Shown here one piece after another: positions 22,183-29,381 of a stretch of 64,000 nt of DNA. Within the stretch, counting starts at the first letter, position 1. Each line of letters starts with the position of its first letter. The notes under the pieces were generated by a model. The model saw nothing but the letters and a program-made list of their open reading frames with translations. It did no database searches and was not told the DNA's origin. Made by a program: the position numbers and the translations under genes. Source of the DNA: CAUYXS01 sp965248495 (GTDB taxonomy: Bacteria > Chloroflexota > Dehalococcoidia > Lucifugimonadales > Australimonadaceae). The stretch is from NCBI GenBank assembly GCA_965248495.1, contig CBDFJL010000003.1, positions 2,542,001-2,606,000 on the forward strand. The letters run 5' to 3'.

Positions 22183-22560
22183 GTGACTATCACCTGCCCG
22201 TCTTGTGGAACGGAATTGACCGAGCAGGAGTGGTCCTACCACGGCCACAATCCAGCTCACCGCACAGCGTACGAAGATTACGACCAGGTACGAGACGATG
22301 CGATCTACCGGCGAAGGGTGAATCGACGGTTCAAACGCACGGTCGCCGTCGTCGCTTTCCTGGTCCTCGCGCTTGCGAGCGCGTTCTACGTCTCCGCGGC
22401 GGGTTTCCACGCCTACAAGGGGTCGGGGTCGACCAGCGAGCTTCTCATGGCTTGGAATGACGCCAAAGCCATCGTGAGCTGTTGGGATAACCCGAGTGGG
22501 CTTCTCTCATACATGGACAGGCTGCCGGTGATCGGCGACACAACGGCCCACGGATGCTAA
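22183..22560 (+). CDS. Zinc-ribbon membrane protein adjacent to att site
   Basis: A 125-residue protein, GTG start after GAGGAGGG. Residues 4-24 (CPSCGTELTEQEWSYHGHNPAH) hold one C-x2-C and two His, a probable zinc finger. After a basic linker (RRRVNRRFKR), residues 48-70 (VAVVAFLVLALASAFYVSAA) form one membrane helix. The C-terminal 55 residues are outside the membrane and include two Cys that may pair. It is the last gene before the element's end. Not recognised. Confidence 0.6.
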   Translation: MTITCPSCGTELTEQEWSYHGHNPAHRTAYEDYDQVRDDAIYRRRVNRRFKRTVAVVAFLVLALASAFYVSAAGFHAYKGSGSTSELLMAWNDAKAIVSCWDNPSGLLSYMDRLPVIGDTTAHGC

Positions 22561-22603
22561 GCAGCAGGGTGGGAGGTCGGTATCTAGTGTGAATACTCGC
22601 CAC

Positions 22604-22658
22604 GGACGCCACCCTTTCAAGGTGGAGACCAGGGGTTCGAATCCCCTTGGGGGCACCA
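22604..22658 (+). other. attR: 3' fragment of tRNA-Glu(TTC)
   Basis: The 55 bases match the 3' part of a tRNA-Glu: end of the D arm (GGACG), anticodon arm CCACC-CTTTCAA-GGTGG with anticodon TTC, variable loop AGACC, T arm AGGGG-TTCGAAT-CCCCT, acceptor strand TGGGGGC and encoded ACCA. The matching 5' acceptor strand (GCCCCCA) and a normal D arm are absent upstream, so this is not a working gene. It is the crossover copy left by integration. Confidence 0.85.
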
Positions 22659-22970
22659 GCCGAACTGACTAGTGGACGGATCGCGACGGCAGGGGACACT
22701 GGCTCTAGTTCCGTGGTGCTGACGCTACGCGGGGACGTCGAGTGCGTCGACCGCGAATCGAACCCTTCGATGTCGACTTCGGTCCCTTACGCGACCTGCG
22801 GCAGCCGTCCACGCCTGCGTAGCGCGCCTTGGCGGGGCGCCGCTCTCCTTCGACAGGCTCAGGATGAGCGGGGTTCTCGCGATGCGAGCGGAGCGCTCCC
22901 GGAGTAGCAGCAGGGGCTAGCTAGTACTTGTGTCCTCGCCACTAGGGGCACCGGGTACAATCCCTGGGTT
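22659..22970. promoter_or_regulatory. Intergenic: element boundary to MFS gene, with near-leaderless promoter
   Basis: No gene is supported here. It holds a copy of the dispersed repeat CCTTCGACAGGCTCAGGATG (22856-22880). A TACAAT -10 box sits about 8 bases before the ATG of the transporter gene, implying a leaderless or nearly leaderless transcript. Confidence 0.5.
22856..22880 (+). repeat. Dispersed intergenic repeat CCTTCGACAGGCTCAGGA
   Basis: The core CCTTCGACAGGCTCAGGATG recurs, with changes and in either orientation, in other intergenic gaps of this window (27831-27853, 46677-46700, 51137-51161, and a looser form at 27761-27780). It is short, GC-rich and partly self-complementary, like REP-type elements. 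Confidence 0.7.
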
Positions 22971-24281
22971 ATGGCCAAGCTTGTGGTAGACCCCTCAACG
23001 ACACGCTTCTACGGGTGGTACGTCGTCGCCGCGGTGTTCTTCGTCTCGGCGGTGGCCATCGGCACGCGCCAGGCGTTCGGTCTGTTCGTGGGGCCGTGGA
23101 CCGAGGAGTTCGGCGTCAGCGTGGTCGTCATCTCCGCCGTGTCGTCCGCCGGGTGGGTCGTCAACGGGCTGGCGCAGCCGATCGTCGGCAGGCTTAGCGA
23201 TCGGTTCGGGAGCCGGGTCGTGATGGCGACCGGGATGGCCGTGTTGGGCGGCGCGACGCTATTGCTCGCGATCTCCCCCAATATCTGGGTGCTCGCGTTC
23301 CTGCACGCCGCGGTCATCTCCTTCGCGGTGAGTGGTGTCATGTTCACGCCGTCGACGGCCCTGATCGCGCGCTGGTTCCGTCGCCGGCGCGGCACGGCGA
23401 TGGGCCTGGTGACCTCGGGCGGATCGATCGGTGGCATCGTGTTGGTGCCGTTCCTGGCCTACCTGCTGATCCTGGGAGGGTGGCGAGTCACCCTCGGGGT
23501 CGTCGGAGTGGTCATGGTGGTCGGGGCGCTGCCGGTGATCCTCTTCGTCATCCGCAACGACCCCGAGGAGATGGGCCTGGAGCCCGACGGGGGAGCGGCC
23601 GACGCACAGCGGGACCTCTCGCAGGCCGGCGGGCAACGCCGGGGCCCGCTGACCGCGGACCGTTGGCCGCAGTGCTTCCGGTCTGCGCCGCTGTGGCTAC
23701 TGGGGACGAGCTACGTGGTGTGCGGCGTCACCACCGCGATGGTCGGCACCCACTACATTCCGTTTGCAACCAGCGAGGGTATCTCCACGGGCATCGCGGC
23801 CCTCGCCTTCGGGTTGCTCAGCTTCCTGAACCTGGTGGGCGTCCTGGGCGCCGGCTGGCTGTCCGACCGCATGCCGCGGAAGAACATCCTGGCGCTTGTC
23901 TACTGGGTGCGCGGCATCGGATTCGTGTTGCTGGCAGTGCTTCCGGCAGGGATCGGGATCTGGGCCTTCGCCCTCGTAGCCGGGATATCGTGGCTGGCCA
24001 CCGTGCCGCTGACCTCCGCGCTGGCGTCCGAGATCTACGGCGTGAAGAACATCGGCATGATCGTGGGACTGCTGACCATGGTCCACCAGTTCGGCGGCGC
24101 TGTGGCCGTGCTGCTGGCCGGTGTGTCCTTCACCGTGCTCGGCAGCTACACGCCGGCGTTCGTTGGGTCCGCCGCGCTGCTGGTCGCGGCCGGGACGGCC
24201 AGCTACATGGTGCGCGAGCGTGCGGTGTCGGCACGCTACGTCGGCGCTCCCCTGCCGGTGGGAGCGGAGGCCGGGGGCTAG
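22971..24281 (+). CDS. MFS transporter (monocarboxylate/oxalate-formate type)
   Basis: A 436-residue protein with the 12-helix plan of the major facilitator superfamily. It begins with the FYGWYVVAAVFFVSAVAIGTR helix typical of the MCT/OFA branch, has the loop 2-3 motif GRLSDRFGSR and the RWFRRRRGTAMG motif after helix 4, and a long central cytoplasmic loop near residues 200-225. It likely moves a carboxylate or similar small anion with protons; the substrate cannot be read from the sequence. It is the first chromosomal gene after element A and has its own promoter. Confidence 0.9.
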   Translation: MAKLVVDPSTTRFYGWYVVAAVFFVSAVAIGTRQAFGLFVGPWTEEFGVSVVVISAVSSAGWVVNGLAQPIVGRLSDRFGSRVVMATGMAVLGGATLLLAISPNIWVLAFLHAAVISFAVSGVMFTPSTALIARWFRRRRGTAMGLVTSGGSIGGIVLVPFLAYLLILGGWRVTLGVVGVVMVVGALPVILFVIRNDPEEMGLEPDGGAADAQRDLSQAGGQRRGPLTADRWPQCFRSAPLWLLGTSYVVCGVTTAMVGTHYIPFATSEGISTGIAALAFGLLSFLNLVGVLGAGWLSDRMPRKNILALVYWVRGIGFVLLAVLPAGIGIWAFALVAGISWLATVPLTSALASEIYGVKNIGMIVGLLTMVHQFGGAVAVLLAGVSFTVLGSYTPAFVGSAALLVAAGTASYMVRERAVSARYVGAPLPVGAEAGG

Positions 24282-24283
24282 CG

Positions 24284-24493
24284 TTGCTGGTCCCTCCGCT
24301 GCACCACAGCGAGCCAACTGACCCCGAGCTGCTGGACGCCATCGTCCACAAGCTCTCCGAGATATTGCCGCTCGGCCCGACGGCTGTGGTCGCGCTGCTT
24401 GGCCTGGTGGTGGCCGCGGTGCCTCTCGTACTGCTGCTCCTCGTGGCGCGCCAACGCCGGGGTGGGCTGTGGCGCCGGGACGGCGGAGGCTGA
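24284..24493 (+). CDS. Small single-helix membrane protein
   Basis: A 69-residue frame from a TTG just after the transporter stop. It has a soluble acidic N-terminus (HHSEPTDPELLDAIVHKLSEIL), one membrane helix (TAVVALLGLVVAAVPLVLLLLVA) and a basic C-terminal tail, a believable type I mini-membrane protein. There is no clear SD and no homolog known to me, so coding status is moderate. It would be co-transcribed with the transporter. Confidence 0.45.
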   Translation: MLVPPLHHSEPTDPELLDAIVHKLSEILPLGPTAVVALLGLVVAAVPLVLLLLVARQRRGGLWRRDGGG

Positions 24494-24561
24494 CCGCCAG
24501 GGGCCGCGATCCGGGCATAGGCCGGTTTTCTTTCCGGCCGCGACAGCGCTACGCTTGGCCG

Positions 24562-24981
24562 ATGATTCGCGTGACGCCGTCGATCGAGATCGCCGAGTGG
24601 GAGCTCGAGTTCCATTTCGTCACCGCGCAGGGCCCCGGCGGGCAGAACGTGAACCGGGTGGCCACCGCCGCGCTGCTGCGCTTCGACGCCGCGCATTCGC
24701 CGGGCCTGTCGGACGATGTGCGAGCGCGGCTGCGGACGGCGGCGGGCAGGCGCATGCGGGCGGACGGCGTTCTGATGATTCGCGCGCAGCGCTTTCGGAG
24801 CCAGGAGCGCAACCGCGACGATGCCATCGCGCGCCTCGTCGCGCTCATCGGGCGCTCGGCGGGCGCGCCGCGGCCCCGCAAGCCGACGGCGCCCAGCCGC
24901 GCCTTGGTCGAGCGGCGTCTGGAGGCGAAGCGGCAGCGCTCCCGGACCAAGCGGCGCCGGACTGTGGGCCCAGACGATTAG
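24562..24981 (+). CDS. arfB: ArfB-type peptidyl-tRNA hydrolase (ribosome rescue)
   Basis: A 139-residue protein matching ArfB/YaeJ in length and plan. The catalytic loop GPGGQNVNRV near residue 24 carries the GGQ motif that hydrolyses peptidyl-tRNA, and the last 35 residues form a basic tail (RRLEAKRQRSRTKRRR) that in this family enters the empty mRNA channel of stalled ribosomes. The ATG lies five bases after a TACGCT -10-like box and has no SD, again suggesting a leaderless mRNA. It would release nascent chains from non-stop ribosomes. Confidence 0.92.
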   Translation: MIRVTPSIEIAEWELEFHFVTAQGPGGQNVNRVATAALLRFDAAHSPGLSDDVRARLRTAAGRRMRADGVLMIRAQRFRSQERNRDDAIARLVALIGRSAGAPRPRKPTAPSRALVERRLEAKRQRSRTKRRRTVGPDD

Positions 24982-25055
24982 ATAGCCGGTAGATAGCCGG
25001 CTAGGTGCGGGCGTTGGCCCTCCCGGTCCAGGCCCTCTCAGATTAGGATGTCGGC

Positions 25056-26531
25056 ATGACACTGCGGCGCCTCACCTCACGTGTCGTTGTCAGCTACGCA
25101 TCCATTGTCGTAGCCGTGGCGGCTGCGCTCGGCGTGGCGCTCGGCCTATCCGAGGCCACCCTCGTCGTCGCTTTGGCTATCGCCGGGGCCGTCGCGGCGG
25201 CGGGTGTGGCGCTGGCCGCGTGGATCGGTGCCCGCTTGACGAGGTCGACGGCCGTGGGGCTCGCCGCCGTCGCCGACGCCCTGGAGCGCCTGGGCGGCGG
25301 CGACTTCGCTGACGATGTGCTGGGTGAGGTGACCGAGGACCTGGTTTCGCTGCGGGACGCGTACCAACGCGCGGCGGAAGCGCTCGACGCCTCGCGTCAG
25401 GCACTGATAGCGGAGCGCGAGCAGACGGCGGCAGAGCGCGATCGGGTGATGGCGGACCGTGACCGGGTGACTGCAGAGCGCGACGAGGTGGCCGCGACGC
25501 TGGACCATATCGCGACGGCCCTCGATGAGGTCGCTGATGGTGTGCTCCACATCGATGGGGCTGGGCGCACGCTCCTGGCCAATGGCACTGCACGCCGCCT
25601 GATGGGCCTGGAGCCGGACGCTGCGATTGGCGCGTCGCTGCGTGAGGGCGCGCTTCGCCGTTTGGTCGTCGCCTGCCGGGAGACGGGCGAGCGGCAGGAG
25701 GATGACGTCGAATTCGCCGCGACCGACCGGTCCGCGAGGGCCGTGGCCACGCCGCTAGCCGCGGGAGAGGCGTCCGGAGGAGTCCTCGTGACGCTCCAGG
25801 ACTTGACACACCTCCAGCGAGTGGAACGGAACCGGGGGGAGTTCATCTCCAACGTCGTGCACGCGCTGCGGACGCCGCTCACGTCGCTCACGGCCATGGT
25901 CGAAGCGCTTGAGGATGGGCTGATCCCATCGAAGACGGGTGATGCTGCTGGACAGACCCGGGGGCGCATTCAGCGCGACCTGGAACGCATGACGGCACTG
26001 GTTGAGCAGCTGCTCCTGCTCTCGGTGCTCGAGAGCGGCCAGGCGCCGCTCATCAAGGAGCCGGTGGACATCGAGCTCGTGCTCGCAGAGGTCCGGGAGG
26101 GCGTGCGGTCGCGGGCCAATGCCCTGCGGCTTGTGGTCGCCGTTGAGCCGGACGAGAGCGCGCAGCCGGCGATGGCCGCTCCCGATAAGGTGCGCCAGGT
26201 GATCGAGATCCTGGTGGACAATGCGCTGCGCCTCACGCCAAGCGGAGGGCGTTTGGTCCTGCGGACATGGACGACGGGCGATAGGGTCCACGTGTCCGCG
26301 GAGGACACCGGACCGGGGGTGGAGCCGGAGCATTTGCCCCACCTGTTCGAACGTTTTTACACCGTCAACCCCGGCAGCGGCACGGAAGCCGCGGGTCGTT
26401 CGGCAGCGGGTGGCACCGGCCTTGGGCTGGCCATCGCCCGGCGCATCGTCGAGGCTCACGACGGCCATATCTCGGTGCGCAGCAGGGTCGGCGAGGGCAC
26501 GACGTTTGAGTTCACGCTGCCGGTGGCGTAG
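25056..26531 (+). CDS. Membrane sensor histidine kinase with PAS domain
   Basis: A 491-residue kinase. Two N-terminal membrane helices (SYASIVVAVAAALGVALGL and VVALAIAGAVAAAGVALAAWIGA) enclose almost no sensor loop. A HAMP-like segment follows, then a coiled coil with repeated AERDRV/ADRDRV units (about 120-145), a PAS domain (ADGVLHIDGAGRTLLANGTA), the H box (VVHALRTPLTSL, phospho-accepting His), N box (ILVDNALRLTPSGG), DTGPGV, FERFYTV and GTGLGLAIARRIVEAH. All catalytic boxes look intact. PhoR/ResE-like. No response regulator gene adjoins it, so it is an orphan in this window. Confidence 0.93.
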   Translation: MTLRRLTSRVVVSYASIVVAVAAALGVALGLSEATLVVALAIAGAVAAAGVALAAWIGARLTRSTAVGLAAVADALERLGGGDFADDVLGEVTEDLVSLRDAYQRAAEALDASRQALIAEREQTAAERDRVMADRDRVTAERDEVAATLDHIATALDEVADGVLHIDGAGRTLLANGTARRLMGLEPDAAIGASLREGALRRLVVACRETGERQEDDVEFAATDRSARAVATPLAAGEASGGVLVTLQDLTHLQRVERNRGEFISNVVHALRTPLTSLTAMVEALEDGLIPSKTGDAAGQTRGRIQRDLERMTALVEQLLLLSVLESGQAPLIKEPVDIELVLAEVREGVRSRANALRLVVAVEPDESAQPAMAAPDKVRQVIEILVDNALRLTPSGGRLVLRTWTTGDRVHVSAEDTGPGVEPEHLPHLFERFYTVNPGSGTEAAGRSAAGGTGLGLAIARRIVEAHDGHISVRSRVGEGTTFEFTLPVA

Positions 26532-26538
26532 GAGCGGA

Positions 26539-26561
26539 CCCTCTCCCTGTCACGGAGAGGG
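26539..26561 (+). terminator. Hairpin after the histidine kinase gene
   Basis: CCCTCTCC and GGAGAGGG form an 8-bp perfect stem with a 7-base loop eight bases after the stop. No T-run follows. The GGAGAGGG arm belongs to a GC-rich repeat common in intergenic DNA of related genomes, so it may be a repeat, a terminator, or both. Confidence 0.5.
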
Positions 26562-26661
26562 GCCATGGCGGGCGAGCAACTCCGGCCACCGCGTGGCGGA
26601 GGTTTGTCCCAGCCCGGTGCGCCGGTGGCGAGGCTGGCGTTGCGGCCGGGGAAGGCGAACG

Positions 26662-27654
26662 ATGGACCCACTAGAGAAGGCCAGGATTGGGCAGACGGGA
26701 GTCGAGGTGACGCGCATCGGCCTCGGCGGCGCAGCCATTGGCGGGCTCTACGCGACGGTCGCCGAGGGTGACGCCGCCGACACGGTGGTCGCCGCGCTGG
26801 AGATGGGCGTTGCCTTCCTGGACACAGCGCCGTACTACGGCTTCGGCAGCAGCGAGATGCGCTTCGGCCGCGCGCTCGCCGGGCGCGATCGAGGGAGCTA
26901 TGCGCTCTCGACCAAGGTCGGCCGCTACCTGGTGCCCGACGAGAACCCGGTCTCCGTCCAGTTCCACGACGTACCGAAGCTGAGGCCGGTCTACGACTAC
27001 ACCCGCGACGGTGTGCTGCGGTCCATCGAGGGGAGCCTGGAGCGCCTGGGCCTCGACCGCATCGACATCGTTCTCATCCACGACCTCGACCAGTCCGGCC
27101 ACTCGTACGAGGAGGCGCTGGAGGGCGCATGCGCGACGCTGTCCGACCTCCGCGGGCAGGGCGTGATCGGGGCGTATGGCACGGGGTTGAACGTTCCCGG
27201 TCTGACGGCACGCTTCGTGCGCGACTGCGACTTGGACGTCTGCCTGCTGGCGGGCCGCTACACGCTGCTGGACCAGACGGCGCTGGACGAGGCGCTGCCG
27301 GCCATGGAGGAGCGGGGCGTGAGCATGGTGCTGGGCGGCCCGTACAACAGCGGCATCCTGGCATCGGACCTGGCCGATGACGCGACGTTTGACTACGAAA
27401 CGGCGTCTGCCGCGCTCGTGGACAAGGCCCGGCGGATCAAAGCGGTCTGCGACCGGCACGACGTGCCGCTGAAGGCCGCCGCGCTTCAGTTCCCGCTGGC
27501 GCACCCGGTCGTCGCCTCCGCTATTCCGGGCGCTCGCTCGGTGGCCGAGGTGCGGGAAAACCTGGCCATGGCGGCGCATCCGATTCCCGGGGCGCTGTGG
27601 GACGAGCTGCGCGACGAGCGGTTGATTCCGGCCTCGGCGCCGACGCCGGAGTAG
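26662..27654 (+). CDS. Aldo/keto reductase (D-threo-aldose 1-dehydrogenase-like)
   Basis: A 330-residue NAD(P)-dependent oxidoreductase. The start is ATG 26662 (MDPLEKARIGQTGVEVTRIG). Catalytic tetrad candidates are Asp in FLDTAPYYG, Tyr in the same motif, Lys in LSTKVGR and His in VLIHDLD. GLGGAAIGGLY and the ending AIPGARSVAEVRENL are typical of the sugar-dehydrogenase branch (L-fucose / D-threo-aldose 1-dehydrogenase). It would oxidise an aldose at C1. It is single and not in an evident sugar operon. Confidence 0.9.
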   Translation: MDPLEKARIGQTGVEVTRIGLGGAAIGGLYATVAEGDAADTVVAALEMGVAFLDTAPYYGFGSSEMRFGRALAGRDRGSYALSTKVGRYLVPDENPVSVQFHDVPKLRPVYDYTRDGVLRSIEGSLERLGLDRIDIVLIHDLDQSGHSYEEALEGACATLSDLRGQGVIGAYGTGLNVPGLTARFVRDCDLDVCLLAGRYTLLDQTALDEALPAMEERGVSMVLGGPYNSGILASDLADDATFDYETASAALVDKARRIKAVCDRHDVPLKAAALQFPLAHPVVASAIPGARSVAEVRENLAMAAHPIPGALWDELRDERLIPASAPTPE

Positions 27655-27760
27655 GTCGGCCGCGGGCCATCGCTGGCCGCCCAGGCCAACCCACCAAGTC
27701 GAGACTGAGTAGGTTGTCAGGGCGCATGCGGCAAGGGTCGGCTCGCGGGCGCTCATGGTT

Positions 27761-27853
27761 CCCTTCGGCGACCCTCAGGGCAGGCTAGCTCACCATGAGC
27801 GGACCCAGGGTTGTTCTGCGAGGCGTCGGCTCGTCCTGAGCCTGTCGAAGGAT
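27761..27853 (+). repeat. Dispersed repeat copies in intergenic gap
   Basis: Within the gap 27655-27945 two segments match the dispersed repeat: CCCTTCGGCGACCCTCAGGG (27761-27780, diverged) and TCGTCCTGAGCCTGTCGAAG (27831-27850, inverted relative to the copy at 22856). I see no gene in the gap; an SD (AAGGAGGAGG) for the next gene lies at its end. Confidence 0.6.
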
Positions 27854-27945
27854 GCGCAGGTGAAGAGGCTGCGGCGCGGGCCATCGCCTTTACGCCCGAT
27901 ATCCGCTCGCTTAGCATGCGGCGGCGTAGAGCAAGGAGGAGGCTC

Positions 27946-28995
27946 ATGGCCAAGTTCAAGGTCGTCGTCCAGCGGGCGACGGGCCCGTCCAACGACGGCA
28001 TCGATAACTTCGATATTGAGCGCGAGGAGCTATCCCGCGTTGACGCCGAGTTGGTGGAGGTCGCGGCCGAGAGCGAGGACGACTTCATCGCCGCGGCACA
28101 CGACGCGGATGCGGTCTACGGACGCAATCGCCGCATGAGCGCGAGCATCATCGGCGGGCTCGAGCGCTGCGTGGTCATTGGCAACGCGAGCATCGGCGTC
28201 GACGGCGTCGACGTGGACGCCGCCACGGCGGCCGGGATCGTGGTCACCAACGTGCCCGACGTGTTCATTGAAGAGGTCGCCGACCACACGATGGCGCTGT
28301 TGCTGGCGGCCGCCCGGCGCCTCAAGGAGATGGACCGCAGGGTCCGTGAGGGGGAGTGGCGCGGCGGCCGGCCCAGCTTCCTGACGGTCCCGCGGTTGTA
28401 TGGCCAGACGCTCGGCCTGATCGCCTTCGGCAACGTCGCGCAGGCGGTGACCCGCCGCGCACAGCCGTTCGGGTTCCGCGTGGTCGCCCACGATCCATAC
28501 GTCAGCGAGCTGCGCATGACGACGCACGGCGTAGAGCCCGTCAGCCTCAACGAGGTGCTGGAGCGCTCCGACTTCGTGTCGATGCATGCTCCGCTGAATG
28601 CGGAAACGCACCACATGATGTCGACGGCGCAGTTTTCCCGCATGAAGCCGGGCGCGATCTTTGTCAACAACGGCCGCGGCAAGACGGTGGACGAGGCGGC
28701 GCTCATCAAGGCGCTGCAAGGCGGGACTATCGCGGGCGCGGCGTTGGACGTCTTCGAGCAGGAGCCCCCAGACTTGGAGAACCCGCTGCTGCACATGCCG
28801 AACGTCATCGCAACGCCGCATATCGCATCGGCGTCGGCGCGGATGATGCCCGAGACGCGGCGTCGCGCGGGCCACGAGATCGCGGTCGCGCTGTCCGGAC
28901 GCTGGCCGATGAGCTGCGTCAACCCAGACGTGCTCCCGCGCACCGCCCTGGAGCGCTGGCAGCCGTACCCGATGGAACGCGGACCGAACCGGTAG
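27946..28995 (+). CDS. D-isomer-specific 2-hydroxyacid dehydrogenase
   Basis: A 349-residue NAD-dependent dehydrogenase with a strong SD. The Rossmann motif is LGLIAFGNVAQAV (a variant of GxGxxG with Phe-Gly). The catalytic residues are Arg in VNNGRGKTVDE, Glu in DVFEQEPP and His in TPHIASAS, the R-E-H set of this family. The segment IEEVADHTMALLLAAARR is also typical. It could act on hydroxypyruvate, glyoxylate or a phosphoglycerate-like substrate. The absence of an ACT or regulatory domain argues against canonical SerA. Confidence 0.92.
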   Translation: MAKFKVVVQRATGPSNDGIDNFDIEREELSRVDAELVEVAAESEDDFIAAAHDADAVYGRNRRMSASIIGGLERCVVIGNASIGVDGVDVDAATAAGIVVTNVPDVFIEEVADHTMALLLAAARRLKEMDRRVREGEWRGGRPSFLTVPRLYGQTLGLIAFGNVAQAVTRRAQPFGFRVVAHDPYVSELRMTTHGVEPVSLNEVLERSDFVSMHAPLNAETHHMMSTAQFSRMKPGAIFVNNGRGKTVDEAALIKALQGGTIAGAALDVFEQEPPDLENPLLHMPNVIATPHIASASARMMPETRRRAGHEIAVALSGRWPMSCVNPDVLPRTALERWQPYPMERGPNR

Positions 28996-29154
28996 CCTTC
29001 GGCTAGGTGGTGTTGCTATGCGTGGTCGCACGCCGGAGAGGGCGAGAGGCGCCGATTCGTAGCCGCATTACATCTGATGAGGGCCTGTGGACTTGCGTGG
29101 GAAGGTTGTGAGCGCGGCTGTCGCACAGGCGTTTCGAGAAGAAGAGGAATAGCC

Positions 29155-29325
29155 GTGGAAACACGCCTTCAGGCGGTAGGCTGGGTACTTTTTCTCATCT
29201 GCGCCCCTCTTTTTCTCGTCTCGGGTCTTCGCAACGGCGACATGTGGACGGTAGCGGCCAGCGTCGTATTCGGTGCTGGCGTAGTCTTGTTCCTGATCGC
29301 GATGCTTCCCAGGAAGCAGCAGTAG
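29155..29325 (+). CDS. Small two-helix membrane protein (YrhK-like)
   Basis: A 56-residue protein from GTG 29155 with two membrane helices (AVGWVLFLICAPLFLVSGL and VAASVVFGAGVVLFLIAML) joined by a short GDMWT loop. The pattern resembles the YrhK domain, of unknown function. It is preceded by AGAAGAGGAA. Monocistronic by spacing. Confidence 0.6.
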   Translation: METRLQAVGWVLFLICAPLFLVSGLRNGDMWTVAASVVFGAGVVLFLIAMLPRKQQ

Positions 29326-29381
29326 CACCGGCGCTTTCACGCTAGAACTAGGACACTGCCCTCGGCCAAGAGGAGGTTGAC

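Larger units (their letters stand above)
1..22658. mobile_element. Integrated virus-like element A (left end outside window)
   Basis: The right end is defined by a 55-base 3' fragment of a tRNA-Glu gene preceded by a tyrosine integrase gene, the usual layout of an element inserted into a tRNA 3' end. The intact tRNA-Glu is expected to the left of the window. Contents are two site-specific recombinases, tightly overlapping small genes, a leftward cluster of signal-peptide and membrane proteins, an HTH regulator and a Zot-like ATPase. No capsid of HK97 type, terminase, portal or conjugation relaxase was recognised. This suggests a filamentous-, spindle- or membrane-type virus or a relic of one, rather than a tailed phage. 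The boundary is well supported; the virus interpretation is inference. Confidence 0.75.

Noticed and set aside
1..22658. Tailed-phage prophage
   Set aside because: No terminase, portal, HK97 capsid, tape measure or tail tube gene is recognisable; fibre-like genes alone are not enough.
22560..22660. Complete tRNA-Glu gene
   Set aside because: The acceptor 5' strand and D arm are missing; only the 3' part is present.
25400..25500. Non-coding tandem repeat in the histidine kinase gene
   Set aside because: It is simply the DNA behind the AERDRV/ADRDRV coiled-coil units and stays in frame.
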